From Saprospiraceae bacterium UBA1994 (GTDB lineage Bacteria; Bacteroidota; Bacteroidia; Chitinophagales; Saprospiraceae), in NCBI GenBank assembly GCA_002335865.1, contig DDCY01000002.1:3673-67672 (forward strand): DNA of 64,000 nucleotides, given 5' to 3'. A model generated the notes under the pieces. That model ran no database searches, had not been told where the DNA came from, and saw nothing but the letters and a program-made list of their open reading frames with translations. The translations under genes were made by a program, and so were the position numbers. Shown piece after piece: positions 17,122 through 26,847 of this stretch; the first letter of the stretch is position 1, and every line of letters begins with the position of its first letter.

Positions 17122-18015
17122 TTAGTTCAGTGGTGGCCAATCTTCACCGTCATCTCTAGTAAGAACGATTTCAGCGCCCTCGCCATAATCGTTTGTCCAT
17201 TTAAATGAAAGCGTCGCTCCATCAACTACTATGTTTTCAATAGAAAAAACCTCGCCCCATTGTGAAGCTCCAGTTATAGACAGTTTATTATCTATATCTC
17301 TTAATCTAAGATCACCATTAGGTAGACTTCCTTGAGCATCTGTAGCGTATCCAGCGTAGTATGCTCCAAACGAAATATCGTCTAGTGGATCTGCTGCACC
17401 ATTTTGAGTGCTGATAACATATTCACCATCATCATTCGGATTCAATTGCTGTCTTACGAAAGTCACTGGACCTTCCCAAACCATACCAGCATTGCCATCC
17501 CATGTAGCAGCAGCACCACCCTGTGCAGTTACTGTAGCTTTACCTGAACATAGACCTGCTAAAGCGGATTTAAAAGTAGTCACTGTGTTAATACTGAAAC
17601 TAGTAGTCGTAGGGTTACCATCTACTAAATATTCCACTAACCACATATCACCCACCGCAACATCATCAATTGCCATACCCGTTGCAGTAAGTGCATCATT
17701 AAGACTTACTGATTTAACATCTGGAAATGAAGTAGATGTGCCAAGGCTACCTGCCGAACCGTTTGGATGTGTTATTCTTACTTCTACACCACTAATAGCT
17801 CCTCCTCTAGCATTTACCGTATAGTTTACCGACTGTACATCAGCCTTTCCTATATCAAAATCACCCGAAACTCCTAATGCAGAGATAGCAGTACCTTCTA
17901 CGGTAAATTCATTTCCCGGAAACTCTGTTCCTTCGAAATCACTCCCTACACAACCAACCATTGTAATGGCGATGATTCCTGCAAAAAGTACACTTAAATT
18001 ATTTAATATTTTCAT
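17122..18015 (-). CDS. hypothetical exported lipoprotein of the SusCD operon
   Basis: 297 residues. A lipoprotein signal peptide ends in the lipobox MVGC (Cys22) followed by GSDFEG, a context compatible with outer-membrane export in Bacteroidota. The rest is rich in beta-strand-forming residues, with phrases such as VNYTVNARGGAISGVEVRIT and GMVWEGPVTFVRQQLNPNDD. I recognise no enzyme domain. It is the fourth gene of the operon and overlaps the preceding gene by 17 bases. Surface-exposed ligand-binding accessory proteins are common in this position, but that role is inferred. Confidence 0.8.
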   Translation of the reverse strand: MKILNNLSVLFAGIIAITMVGCVGSDFEGTEFPGNEFTVEGTAISALGVSGDFDIGKADVQSVNYTVNARGGAISGVEVRITHPNGSAGSLGTSTSFPDVKSVSLNDALTATGMAIDDVAVGDMWLVEYLVDGNPTTTSFSINTVTTFKSALAGLCSGKATVTAQGGAAATWDGNAGMVWEGPVTFVRQQLNPNDDGEYVISTQNGAADPLDDISFGAYYAGYATDAQGSLPNGDLRLRDIDNKLSITGASQWGEVFSIENIVVDGATLSFKWTNDYGEGAEIVLTRDDGEDWPPLN

Positions 18016-18697
18016 TTGTCGTTATTTTATTATTTACAATTGTGAATAGATTTATCAGGTCTTTTTCTTTTGATAGATCTAAATCACTATCCACTATGAA
18101 CTTCTTAAATTGGGGAATCTTTTTGAGAAATTTACTTCTTTTTCTACCACTATTCGGCAGTTCTTTGAATGTTCTCATATCAGAAAACCCATAAAACACT
18201 TCTAAAGTTGTTTTAGATTTCTTTGGACCTGTCTGTAAAACAGGGTTAAAACTCAGCTGAGATTTTATAACTCGATAATACTTAAACAAGTCAAAATCAT
18301 TTCCATCAGAAAGAACTTGAACATAGTTTGTTTTATCAAGATCAAAAAGCCCAAGATTCAATTGGTTAAAATTATATTTATTTACGCCTGATGAAATATA
18401 AAACTTGTCGACATATTTGTGATCTAAAGTATAAACTTTTCCGTTTAATCTGATCTCAATTTGATCGGCTTGTAAGTTATATCTTATCTCTTGTAATAGG
18501 TTTTCCTTTCCACCTATAATTGATATCATGCCAGGCATCCATTGTCCATCTAACAAATAGAATACTTTCTCATCTTTCTCTATCACCCTATCTACCGTAT
18601 ATACTTCATTGTATCTAGTGAGATATGAGTCATTTATCTGAGCTACAGCGTTCTGCAGCAAGACAAACAACAAGAAAATAAGAGAACAAAGTCTCAT
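17999..18697 (-). CDS. hypothetical exported protein of the SusCD operon
   Basis: 232 residues with a cleavable signal peptide (MRLCSLIFLLFVLLQNAVAQ). No domain is recognised with certainty. The lysine/aspartate-rich sequence includes GQWMPGMISIIGG, NLQADQIEIRLNGKVYTLDH and FDLFKYYRVIKSQLSFNPVL, resembling small periplasmic beta-sandwich proteins of Bacteroidota. It is the third gene after SusC and SusD, separated from susD by a strong 16-pair hairpin, and its end overlaps the next lipoprotein gene, so the last two are probably coupled. Confidence 0.78.
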   Translation of the reverse strand: MRLCSLIFLLFVLLQNAVAQINDSYLTRYNEVYTVDRVIEKDEKVFYLLDGQWMPGMISIIGGKENLLQEIRYNLQADQIEIRLNGKVYTLDHKYVDKFYISSGVNKYNFNQLNLGLFDLDKTNYVQVLSDGNDFDLFKYYRVIKSQLSFNPVLQTGPKKSKTTLEVFYGFSDMRTFKELPNSGRKRSKFLKKIPQFKKFIVDSDLDLSKEKDLINLFTIVNNKITTNENIK

Positions 18698-18715
18698 AGT
18701 TATAAAAGTTAATCA

Positions 18716-18753
18716 TTAAGATCAAGTAAAGTAAAAACTTTACTTGATCTTAA
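18716..18753 (-). other. 16-pair intercistronic hairpin between susD and the third gene
   Basis: TTAAGATCAAGTAAAG and its exact complement flank a six-base loop. On the minus strand it lies right after the susD stop and before the next start, with no clean U-run behind it. Such hairpins can protect the upstream message from 3' exonucleases and lower expression of downstream genes; that role is inferred. Confidence 0.6.
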
Positions 18754-18760
18754 AAAATTT

Positions 18761-20122
18761 CTATTGGAAAGCCCAAAGTGTATTATCTAATAAAGATCCA
18801 CCTTGATTAGCTGAAGCCGCAGCTACATTATCGCTATTCGTTTGAGTTTCACTTTCTACATAAAGATATCTCTGAGGAACAACTCCTGACGGATTAAATG
18901 ATGGGCTAGCATCCGCTGACGGCGTAAGAGCAGGAAATCCTGTTCTTCTGTAGTTAGTCCAAGTTTGTAAGAAGTTAAATCCAAAGTACGCTTTATAAGC
19001 CTCTTCCATAATTGTTTGAATGTCAGCACTACCTATCCCTGAAACATAAGCTGTTGCATCTTCTGCTGCAATACCGTTAAGATCCATAGAAGATTGTACA
19101 GCCGCAGCTAATGAAGCTGAAGCATCAGCACCAGTCATAGATTGAGCTTCTGCTTTGATAAACATTACCTCTGTGTATGAAATTAATGGCATCGGTGAAT
19201 CATCTTGAGCCCATACTAAATTAGAATTACCTAGATCGAAGTACTGTAGTACTCCTTCTACCTCAACATAGTACTTACTTGCTCTCGGATCACCCTCCAA
19301 CATAGCTACAAAGTTGGGGTTAATACCTAAAGTATTAGGTCTCTCTTGTCCAAATGCAGCTAAAGGATTGTTTCCAGTCTGAGCTGTCTCAAATGGGAAT
19401 GAAGCATTTTCTGCATTAGATGCGAAAGAAGCATCGGCAGCGGCAATTGCTAAAGCTGCATTTCCAGCATTTCTCTTCACAGTATGCATAAGGTATCTAG
19501 CCTTTAAACCATTTGCTGCTTTTACCCAACTTGAAGCACTTCCTCCATAAATAATATCTCCTCCTCCGGAAACATCACCAGATGCACTTAAATCAGAAAT
19601 AGCATTATCAAGCATAGTAAGCGCAGCTGCATAAATTGATTCTTGTGAATCATACCTTGGCTTTACAAATTCAAGACCTTTAAGCGCTTCTGTATTTGGA
19701 ATATCACCAAACATAGACGCGGCATCGGCTAATTGACTAGCAAAATATATTTTTGCTACACCAGAATAAAATGGATTTGCTTCAGCTGTAGCTTGGCTTT
19801 CTAAAACTTGAGCACTTTTTAGTACTCCAGAATATAAACCAGTTCTCCAGTAATTATTCATAGCATCTTCACCTAGAATATATTTGTTATAATCTAACTG
19901 TTGAGCGTCTAATCCATTATACTGCTGCATAATGATACCTGCTACCCTTGCAGGATTAAAACCCATATTATTAGCAGCTTGTGCTTCTACTTCCGGTAAA
20001 AGAAGTCTTAAGTCCACCGAACTCAATCTAGATGGATCTGTGTTTACGTCTTCTAGAGTACCTGTACAAGATAATGCACCTATAGCTAGACATACGATAA
20101 ATATATAATTGAATATTTTCAT
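18761..20122 (-). CDS. SusD/RagB-family outer membrane lipoprotein
   Basis: 453 residues. The signal peptide ends in a lipobox (GALSC, Cys19). The mature protein begins TGTLEDVNTDPSRLSSVD and has TPR-like helices with FASQLADAASMFGDIPNTEA and FIKAEAQSM, hallmarks of the SusD-like group. SusD proteins sit as a lid on the SusC pore and capture the nutrient. It follows the SusC gene by 25 bases. There is no glycoside hydrolase or peptidase in the operon, so the ligand (glycan, peptide or other) cannot be told. Confidence 0.92.
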   Translation of the reverse strand: MKIFNYIFIVCLAIGALSCTGTLEDVNTDPSRLSSVDLRLLLPEVEAQAANNMGFNPARVAGIIMQQYNGLDAQQLDYNKYILGEDAMNNYWRTGLYSGVLKSAQVLESQATAEANPFYSGVAKIYFASQLADAASMFGDIPNTEALKGLEFVKPRYDSQESIYAAALTMLDNAISDLSASGDVSGGGDIIYGGSASSWVKAANGLKARYLMHTVKRNAGNAALAIAAADASFASNAENASFPFETAQTGNNPLAAFGQERPNTLGINPNFVAMLEGDPRASKYYVEVEGVLQYFDLGNSNLVWAQDDSPMPLISYTEVMFIKAEAQSMTGADASASLAAAVQSSMDLNGIAAEDATAYVSGIGSADIQTIMEEAYKAYFGFNFLQTWTNYRRTGFPALTPSADASPSFNPSGVVPQRYLYVESETQTNSDNVAAASANQGGSLLDNTLWAFQ

Positions 20123-20147
20123 TTGTTATCTATTTTTTTAGTGGTTA

Positions 20148-23100
20148 TTAGAATGACAATTTCACAGTAGCTGAATAGCTCTTTGTGTTTGGCATATTAA
20201 AGTAATCAAGACCATATCCGTTAGACGCTCCTGTAAGATTAGTTTCTGGATCAACACCAGGATAATCAGTACTTAACCATAGGTTACGTGCTGATAACTG
20301 TATATTAATACCACCAACGAAAGAGTTGTCAAACATTGTAGATGGAAGATCATATCCTACAGATACATTTCTCAATCTTACCCAAGAAGCATCATGAATA
20401 TTCATCTCAGAGATACCTCCAAATCCATATCTTACTCTATAGTAACTTCCAACTCCACCGTTAGGATCAGCTAAAGATACGGCAGTTGTATTTTCAACAT
20501 ATACTGGCTCATCAGCCGTACCTGTATTTACAACACCTTCAAATGTAACTACGTCATCTCTTTCATCAGCTGATTGCTGAGAAGTACCGAAGTAATTCAT
20601 GATACCACATGTTCCGCACCATACATCGCCACCTGATCTGATGTCAAATAACATACCCACAGAGAAATTTCCAAAAGAAAGGTTATTGTTAAATCCTAGA
20701 GTCCAATCTGGATTAGGATCACCAAGAGCTTTCTTAGTAGGGTCTACTAAAGGCCATCCATCAGCTCCAACTACTACATCTCCCCCATCAGTTCTTTGAA
20801 AACCGTTTCCGTAGATAACTGAGAAAGGCTGACCTGGTACTACGTCTACTGAAGTAGATGTAAATCCATTAAGTCCTATATCATCAATGCCTTCCTTTAA
20901 AGATTCTACTGTTGATTCCATTGCTGTGAAATTTAATGCTACATCCCATGAGAAATTGGAATTTCTAACAGGTGTACCATCAAGAGTAATTTCCCATCCT
21001 TTGTTTGTAATAACACCTGCATTTTCTACAGAATTTGTAAATCCAGTAGTAGCTGATAAATCAACTGCAATAATTTGGTCTTCTGATTTAGAATTGAAAT
21101 AGTTTACATCAAGACCAAGTCTACCTTCATAGAACTTAAGTACAGTACCTAATTCCCATGTTGTTGTTTTTTCTGGCCTTAGTGTTGGATTACCAAGTAA
21201 AATATCTCTTTCAAATGCGTTAGTTCCATAATTAGGGAATCCGTTATTATCTAAGAATCCGTCACCACTGATAGAGGCTTGGTTTAAGTAGTTCGTTGTA
21301 GAGTATATGAATGCATCTCCACCATCGTTACCCACTTTACCTATAGAGGCTCTCAATTTACCATAATCCAGTATTGAACTATTGATATCTAATGCTTCTG
21401 TAAATGCGAATCCTGCACTGGCAGAATAAGATTGAAATGTATTAGCATCAGCTGGTAATATGGAGGACCAATCATTTCTGCCTGTTAAGTTAACGAACAA
21501 GTAATTATTGTATGCGAGATCAACAGTACCGTAGGCGCCGTAAAGTCTCTTGGTACCAAAACCCTCAGAAGCTACTAAATCCGTCGCGTTACTTATATGG
21601 TAGAAATTTGGTGCTGACAATGTAGTACCAGTAACACTTTGTGATATATATCTGTGATCGAAAGTATTGAATCCAGCATTCGCTGAAAGATCAAAATTGC
21701 TCGAAACGTCTTTAGTATAAGTAAGGAAAAAATCTTGGTTGATATCTCTGTTTGTAATAACAGCCTGACCAACTGATCCTACATCTCTTCCTGGATTAAT
21801 ATCAATTGCACTATTTCTTCTATCACTATAATTATCTAGACCTGCTCTATAAGTAGCAGATAAATCATTTGTGATCATATAGTTAAGATTGATATTCCCT
21901 ATAACTCTGTTAACATCATCCGTAGATGGATTCTTGTTAACCGTCCAGTATGGAGAATCATAGATACCAGATCTATATGATCTTTGGTTTCCATTTTCTA
22001 ATTCATACGTACTTGTTAGATCAGCTGCTTCTTGTCCTACAAGTCCATTTCCAATATCAAAAGTTGGAGTATTTCTAAGCAAACCTAACATTACACCTTT
22101 CACATTCGATCCTCTTTGGATTCTTACACCACCAGATTGAGTGAAATTAAGTCCCATCCCAACTTTTAATTTGTCAGAAACTTTAGAATTTAAATTCATT
22201 CTAAAAGAATTTCTTGCGAAAGTTGCATTAGGTACGATTCCCTCCGAAGATAATGTTCCCCCTGAGAAATAGTAGCTAAGCGCATCAGTACCACCAGATA
22301 CAGAAGCATTAAGATCGTAAGACTTACCTGTCACGAAGAAATCATAAGGATCATAAGCCTGAGCTGAAGTACCGTTTCCAGTACCTTTAGCTACTAATCT
22401 TCCTCTAGAATCAAAATCATATTCCGATCCATCAAATTCTAAATCAGCTATAGCTGGTCCCCAAGAAAATCCTTCTCCTGTTTCAGGTCCTCTCCACGTA
22501 GGTACTCCACTTAATGGTCTTCCCTGAGCATAAGTTGATTGTCTTTCATTGAATTTATTGGCTCTATCGAAAGTATATCCAGCAGATACTGTAACTTTTG
22601 GCTCACCTGCCTGCCCTTTCTTAGTGGTAATAATAACAGCACCATTCGCTGCTCTTACACCATAAAGTGCCGTCGCAGAAGGTCCTTTTAGTATCGTCAT
22701 TGACTCCACATCGTTAGGGTTAAGGTCAATCGCTCTGTTAGATTGATCTACACCTCCAACACCTGCTCCTATCTCAGAATTATCAATTGGTACACCATCT
22801 ACTACGAATAGCGGACTATTAGTACCATTAATAGAAGTACTACCCCTCACGCGAATGCTTGAAGATGCACCGGGAGATCCAGAAGAAGAAATTACAGATA
22901 CACCCGCAACTTTGGAGTTTATTGCATCTACAATGTTTACCTCTTTAGATTTTACAAGTTCATCAGCACTAACATTTTGAATTGCATATCCAATTCTTGC
23001 TTTGTTTTTTTCAAGACCACCCGCTGTCACAACGACTTCATCAAGAACTTGTCCTTCAATCAAGATTAGCATGTAGTTAGATTTGCTATCCAGATTGATC

Positions 23101-23339
23101 ATCGCAGTTTCAAATCCTGTGTAGCTTATCATAAGCTGCATAGCATCCGAAGGTACTGACAATGAAAAATTGCCATCGGTGTCGGTAATGGTACCGATAG
23201 TAGTATTTGGTACTGTAACATTAGCTCCAATAAGAGTTAGTCCATCGCTATCTACGATGCTACCTGTTACGGTACGTTGGGCCATGGTAAAAGTTACCAT
23301 AAACGCCATCATACTCAAAAGTAGTGAGAGTTTTTTCAT
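20148..23339 (-). CDS. SusC/RagA-family TonB-linked outer membrane receptor
   Basis: 1063 residues. A signal peptide (about 1-20) is followed by a carboxypeptidase-regulatory-like domain (RTVTGSIVDSDGLTLIGANV ... GNFSLSVP), a TonB-box region, a plug domain (NIVDAINSKVAGVSVISSSG, GTNSPLFVVDGVPIDN, ILKGPSATALYGVRAANGAV) and a 22-strand barrel ending in SATVKLSF with terminal Phe. It imports a nutrient captured by the adjacent SusD protein using TonB energy. It is the first gene of a four-gene operon. No TAnnTTTG box was found in the 187-base upstream gap, so regulation is unclear. Confidence 0.95.
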   Translation of the reverse strand: MKKLSLLLSMMAFMVTFTMAQRTVTGSIVDSDGLTLIGANVTVPNTTIGTITDTDGNFSLSVPSDAMQLMISYTGFETAMINLDSKSNYMLILIEGQVLDEVVVTAGGLEKNKARIGYAIQNVSADELVKSKEVNIVDAINSKVAGVSVISSSGSPGASSSIRVRGSTSINGTNSPLFVVDGVPIDNSEIGAGVGGVDQSNRAIDLNPNDVESMTILKGPSATALYGVRAANGAVIITTKKGQAGEPKVTVSAGYTFDRANKFNERQSTYAQGRPLSGVPTWRGPETGEGFSWGPAIADLEFDGSEYDFDSRGRLVAKGTGNGTSAQAYDPYDFFVTGKSYDLNASVSGGTDALSYYFSGGTLSSEGIVPNATFARNSFRMNLNSKVSDKLKVGMGLNFTQSGGVRIQRGSNVKGVMLGLLRNTPTFDIGNGLVGQEAADLTSTYELENGNQRSYRSGIYDSPYWTVNKNPSTDDVNRVIGNINLNYMITNDLSATYRAGLDNYSDRRNSAIDINPGRDVGSVGQAVITNRDINQDFFLTYTKDVSSNFDLSANAGFNTFDHRYISQSVTGTTLSAPNFYHISNATDLVASEGFGTKRLYGAYGTVDLAYNNYLFVNLTGRNDWSSILPADANTFQSYSASAGFAFTEALDINSSILDYGKLRASIGKVGNDGGDAFIYSTTNYLNQASISGDGFLDNNGFPNYGTNAFERDILLGNPTLRPEKTTTWELGTVLKFYEGRLGLDVNYFNSKSEDQIIAVDLSATTGFTNSVENAGVITNKGWEITLDGTPVRNSNFSWDVALNFTAMESTVESLKEGIDDIGLNGFTSTSVDVVPGQPFSVIYGNGFQRTDGGDVVVGADGWPLVDPTKKALGDPNPDWTLGFNNNLSFGNFSVGMLFDIRSGGDVWCGTCGIMNYFGTSQQSADERDDVVTFEGVVNTGTADEPVYVENTTAVSLADPNGGVGSYYRVRYGFGGISEMNIHDASWVRLRNVSVGYDLPSTMFDNSFVGGINIQLSARNLWLSTDYPGVDPETNLTGASNGYGLDYFNMPNTKSYSATVKLSF

Positions 23340-23526
23340 ACTTTGCTTTGGTTTAATTAATAAATAAATTAAAAATATCTAGCCGAAACAGCTAAAAATA
23401 TCAAGTAGTTTTTCAACATTTCGGTCCAATTTAACTAATACAATGTTAAATCTTGGTAATTTGACAACATTTATTTAACATTAAGTTAAGTTAATTCGCT
23501 GCCTGTCGACGAAAAAAAATATTTCA

Positions 23527-24249
23527 TCAAGATTTATTGATTTGAAATAAATACATAGCTAACACATTAGAAATGCCGTAATATAAGGCATCATTGATAA
23601 GTGCATGACCTATAGATACCTCTTGAAGATAAGGTACATTAGCACAAAAATAATTCAAATTATCAAGATTGAGATCATGCCCTGCATTGATGCCCATAGC
23701 TATGGATTGGCAATATTTAGCTGCAGAAACAAAGGGAATAATCGCTTTTTCGCGGTTTTCGAAGTAATGATCTGCATAGGGACCAGTATAAAATTCGATA
23801 CGATCAGCTCCCACTTCTTTTGCTCCAGCAATCAACTCGTTGTCCGGATCGATGAATAGACTTACTCTAATTCCTGATTTTTTGAACTGAAATATAACAT
23901 CTGTCAAGAAGTCCTTATACTTTATCGTATCCCAGCCCGCATCCGATGTCAATGCATCTGGAGCATCTGGCACTAATGTTACTTGATGAGGTTTGACTTC
24001 TAATACCTGTTGGATAAAGTTAGGTGTAGGATTACCTTCTATATTGAATTCTGTTGTTACCACTTCTTTGAGAAGAGGTAGATCATCAAACCTCACATGT
24101 CTTTCATCTGGACGAGGATGCACAGTAATACCTTGAGCTCCAAACTCCTCACAATCTTTGGCAAATTGAATAAGGTCAGGATGGTTAGATCCCCTTGCAT
24201 TACGAATAAGGGCTACTTTATTAAGATTAACACTAAGTCTTACTGGCAT
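23527..24249 (-). CDS. pdxJ: pyridoxine 5'-phosphate synthase
   Basis: 240 residues, normal length. PdxJ condenses 3-amino-2-oxopropyl phosphate with deoxyxylulose 5-phosphate to make pyridoxine phosphate (vitamin B6). Typical segments are RLSVNLNKVALIRNARG, ITVHPRPDERHV, EFNIEGNPT, QVTLVPDAPDALTSDAGWD, VSLFIDPD, RIEFYTGPYAD and the phosphate-binding GINAGHDLNLDNL ... EVSIGHALI. It is divergent from the CPBP protease gene, with 51 bases between the start codons. Confidence 0.96.
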   Translation of the reverse strand: MPVRLSVNLNKVALIRNARGSNHPDLIQFAKDCEEFGAQGITVHPRPDERHVRFDDLPLLKEVVTTEFNIEGNPTPNFIQQVLEVKPHQVTLVPDAPDALTSDAGWDTIKYKDFLTDVIFQFKKSGIRVSLFIDPDNELIAGAKEVGADRIEFYTGPYADHYFENREKAIIPFVSAAKYCQSIAMGINAGHDLNLDNLNYFCANVPYLQEVSIGHALINDALYYGISNVLAMYLFQINKS

Positions 24250-24260
24250 GATTAGAATAT

Positions 24261-24268
24261 TATATTTG
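24261..24268 (+). promoter_or_regulatory. candidate -7 box (TATATTTG) of the CPBP-cdsA genes
   Basis: TATATTTG matches TAnnTTTG and lies 32 bases before the ATG at 24301, inside the short divergent gap with pdxJ. No good -33 element is visible. Confidence 0.4.
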
Positions 24269-24300
24269 ACTTCAATATTAGTAAATCTAAAGGTCAGGTA

Positions 24301-25179
24301 ATGTCATTATTGCGTAAATCATTAATCTTAATCGGATTGGTTTTAGTAGGTCTTGTTGTTGGACAACTAATACTTAGTGGGTTGATCTTCGCTGGAGGGG
24401 GCGACTTTACTCAGGCTAATAATATCAATGCCCTTATCGGTAGTATGGAAAATACAATGCCATTCAAAATTGGGATTGGATTAAACAATATAGTTATGTT
24501 TGGCTTGAGTGCGTATTTTTTTAAATTGATTGTGTCTAAGAATAAATTTTCTAAATACTTTAACCTAAGTCGCAAACTAGACGGAAATTGGTTAGGCCTG
24601 TGTGTACTATTGATGATATCAATCTACCCACTTATTGTATATAGTGCTCAATGGATACAAAGTATCGACATACCAAGCTGGGCGCAAAGCATGGATCAAA
24701 ATAATATAAATACACTAGCATCTTTGTTAGAGATGAACGGACCTTGGGACCTTACACTTAACTTATTTATAGTTGCAGTAACACCCGCTATATGTGAAGA
24801 GTTATTTTTTAGGGGTGTGATGCAAAAAGAAATTAATAGACATTTGAGTAATCCTCATATGGCCATCATCTTAACTTCGATAGTATTTAGTGCTATACAT
24901 ATGTCTGTAGAGGGGTTTACTGCAAGATTGTTGTTAGGTCTAGTGCTTGGCTATACTTACCATTATACAATGAGTCTTTGGTATCCTATCCTATTACATC
25001 TATTCAACAATGGATTACAGGTACTAGCCCTATACTTTTCAGGTGCAAATATTAAGGAAATGGATCCAACTGAAGGGCCCGAGATACATTGGGTATTCGC
25101 AATAGTTTCATTAGCCGTAGCTATTGTTATCTTTATGCACATCAAAACAAAATCAGAAAAGGATGTCATCAGTGCTTAG
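24301..25179 (+). CDS. CPBP-family intramembrane metalloprotease
   Basis: 292 residues with about eight hydrophobic segments. The family motif EELFFRG (around residue 163) and later His residues (FSAIHMS near residue 200 and ILLHLFNN near 240) form the expected zinc-binding/catalytic set of the CPBP (Abi/Rce1-like) group. Substrates are unknown; relatives cleave prenylated proteins or process peptides. The end overlaps cdsA by 17 bases, so they are probably translated from one message. Confidence 0.88.
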   Translation: MSLLRKSLILIGLVLVGLVVGQLILSGLIFAGGGDFTQANNINALIGSMENTMPFKIGIGLNNIVMFGLSAYFFKLIVSKNKFSKYFNLSRKLDGNWLGLCVLLMISIYPLIVYSAQWIQSIDIPSWAQSMDQNNINTLASLLEMNGPWDLTLNLFIVAVTPAICEELFFRGVMQKEINRHLSNPHMAIILTSIVFSAIHMSVEGFTARLLLGLVLGYTYHYTMSLWYPILLHLFNNGLQVLALYFSGANIKEMDPTEGPEIHWVFAIVSLAVAIVIFMHIKTKSEKDVISA

Positions 25180-25975
25180 AACAAGAGCAATAACCGGAAT
25201 CATTTTCTCTATCATCGTATTAGCCTTATTGATTAAAAATAGCTTCAGTGCGACTATACTCCTAGCATTGATAGCCATATTATCCAGCTACGAGTACGGT
25301 AGACTAGTGTATAGCGAATCGAAAGTCCTAAAAATCGCAACTGTAACAGTTAGCGCTTTGGTTCCCATAACAGCGATTTGGAATATGGAATTTGGCTCAT
25401 CCACATATAAGATACTACTATATTTTGCTCTGGCTTGGGCACTTATAAATATTGTCAATCTATATACAAAAAATAATATCATACCTCATAAGAAATTGGG
25501 TATGCTAGTATCTGCGCTGTACATAGGGATTCCAATTGGTCTTTTTATCTCATTGATTAATAATTTAACACCATATGACTACTTACTTCCTGTTGGCATC
25601 ATCGTACTCATATGGATGAGCGACAGCATGGCGTATTTGGTAGGTAGTAGAATAGGAAAAACTAAACTCTTTCCCTCTGTATCACCTAACAAGACTTGGG
25701 AAGGAACAATTGGTGCAGGTATATTTACAATTCTCGCAGCCTTTGGTATCTGTTTTCTCAAAACGGAATTTTCACTTACGTTCTGGCTATTAGGCGGTAT
25801 TATTATATGGATCTTTGGTGGATATGGAGATCTTGTCGAGTCACAACTTAAGAGATATTACAAAGTCAAAGATTCTGGAAACTTCCTCCCAGGTCATGGA
25901 GGTTTTTTGGATAGGTTTGACAGCTTTATCTTTGTGTTGCCTTTTGTTATTTTACTATATTTGTCCTTGAATTAA
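25163..25975 (+). CDS. cdsA: phosphatidate cytidylyltransferase (CDP-diglyceride synthase)
   Basis: 270 residues from the ATG at 25163 (MSSVLRTRAITG), preceded by AAAAGG; a longer reading frame from 25124 would enter the upstream gene further and is rejected. The enzyme makes CDP-diacylglycerol from phosphatidate and CTP in the inner membrane. Multiple membrane segments and the family signature near the C-terminus (SPNKTWEG at about 180, then DSGNFLPGHGGFLDRFDS at about 235-252) are clear. It is followed by psd, which acts later in the same phospholipid pathway. Confidence 0.94.
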   Translation: MSSVLRTRAITGIIFSIIVLALLIKNSFSATILLALIAILSSYEYGRLVYSESKVLKIATVTVSALVPITAIWNMEFGSSTYKILLYFALAWALINIVNLYTKNNIIPHKKLGMLVSALYIGIPIGLFISLINNLTPYDYLLPVGIIVLIWMSDSMAYLVGSRIGKTKLFPSVSPNKTWEGTIGAGIFTILAAFGICFLKTEFSLTFWLLGGIIIWIFGGYGDLVESQLKRYYKVKDSGNFLPGHGGFLDRFDSFIFVLPFVILLYLSLN

Positions 25976-26073
25976 GTATTGTTAGCCGTTATTTACGGCT
26001 TTAATATTGCAGTTGAATTCTACGTTGAGAGAACTCATTAAAATCCAATGCAATAACCAAGGAAAATAAATTT

Positions 26074-26727
26074 ATGTCTTTAATCCACAAAGAGGGGTAT
26101 TTCACTCTCATAATAAGTGCCATAGTTTTATTCGTAGCTAATGGGCTTACATATACTTTCGTTCCACCTATCATATTGTTTAGCACCTTTGTATTTTTAG
26201 CTTTGTGGTTATTTTTAGTTTCTTTCTTTAGAAATCCTAAAAGGACTATTGACCAATATGCAGATGACATCGTATACTGCCCTGCAGATGGTAAAATCGT
26301 CGTGATCGAAAACACAAATGAGTCGGAAGTATTGAAAGATGAGAGAATACAAGTATCTATATTCATGTCTCCACTCAATGTCCATGTCAATAGAAACCCC
26401 ATCAGCGGAAAAGTTACTTTCTTCAAATATCATCCTGGTGCATTCTATAAAGCTTGGAACCCTAAAGCAAGCACAGAAAACGAAAGAACAACGATAATGA
26501 TAGAAAACCCAAAAGGTAAAGTTCTATTCCGTCAAATAGCTGGGGCTTTAGCTAGACGTATCGTGTGGTATGTATCACAAGGTGATGAGGTAAAACAAGG
26601 TGAAGATATGGGATTTATCAAATTAGGTTCTAGAGTAGATGTGTTCTTACCTAAAGATGCTAAACTAGAAGTAGAAATGGGTCAGATGGTTAGTGGAAAC
26701 AAAACCGTTCTTGCCAGGCTCGTTTAA
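26074..26727 (+). CDS. psd: phosphatidylserine decarboxylase proenzyme (short type)
   Basis: 217 residues, the short form found in archaea and many Bacteroidota. It converts phosphatidylserine to phosphatidylethanolamine. Two membrane segments near residues 10-50 are followed by VYCPADGKIVV, FMSPLNVHVNRNP and the self-cleavage site LGSR, where Ser186 should become the pyruvoyl group. The short alpha chain (SRVDVFLPKD...) ends VLARLV. It follows cdsA on the same strand, forming a small phospholipid cluster. Confidence 0.93.
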   Translation: MSLIHKEGYFTLIISAIVLFVANGLTYTFVPPIILFSTFVFLALWLFLVSFFRNPKRTIDQYADDIVYCPADGKIVVIENTNESEVLKDERIQVSIFMSPLNVHVNRNPISGKVTFFKYHPGAFYKAWNPKASTENERTTIMIENPKGKVLFRQIAGALARRIVWYVSQGDEVKQGEDMGFIKLGSRVDVFLPKDAKLEVEMGQMVSGNKTVLARLV

Positions 26728-26847
26728 CCTTTCAACAGCAAGCAAGTGTTTACTTTTCGCAAACATTTAAAAAAAGTATAATGTGACTTTTCAATAAGAC
26801 ACAAGGGATTCTTTTTTCTCAGTATTACATATGTAATCCGTAATTTC

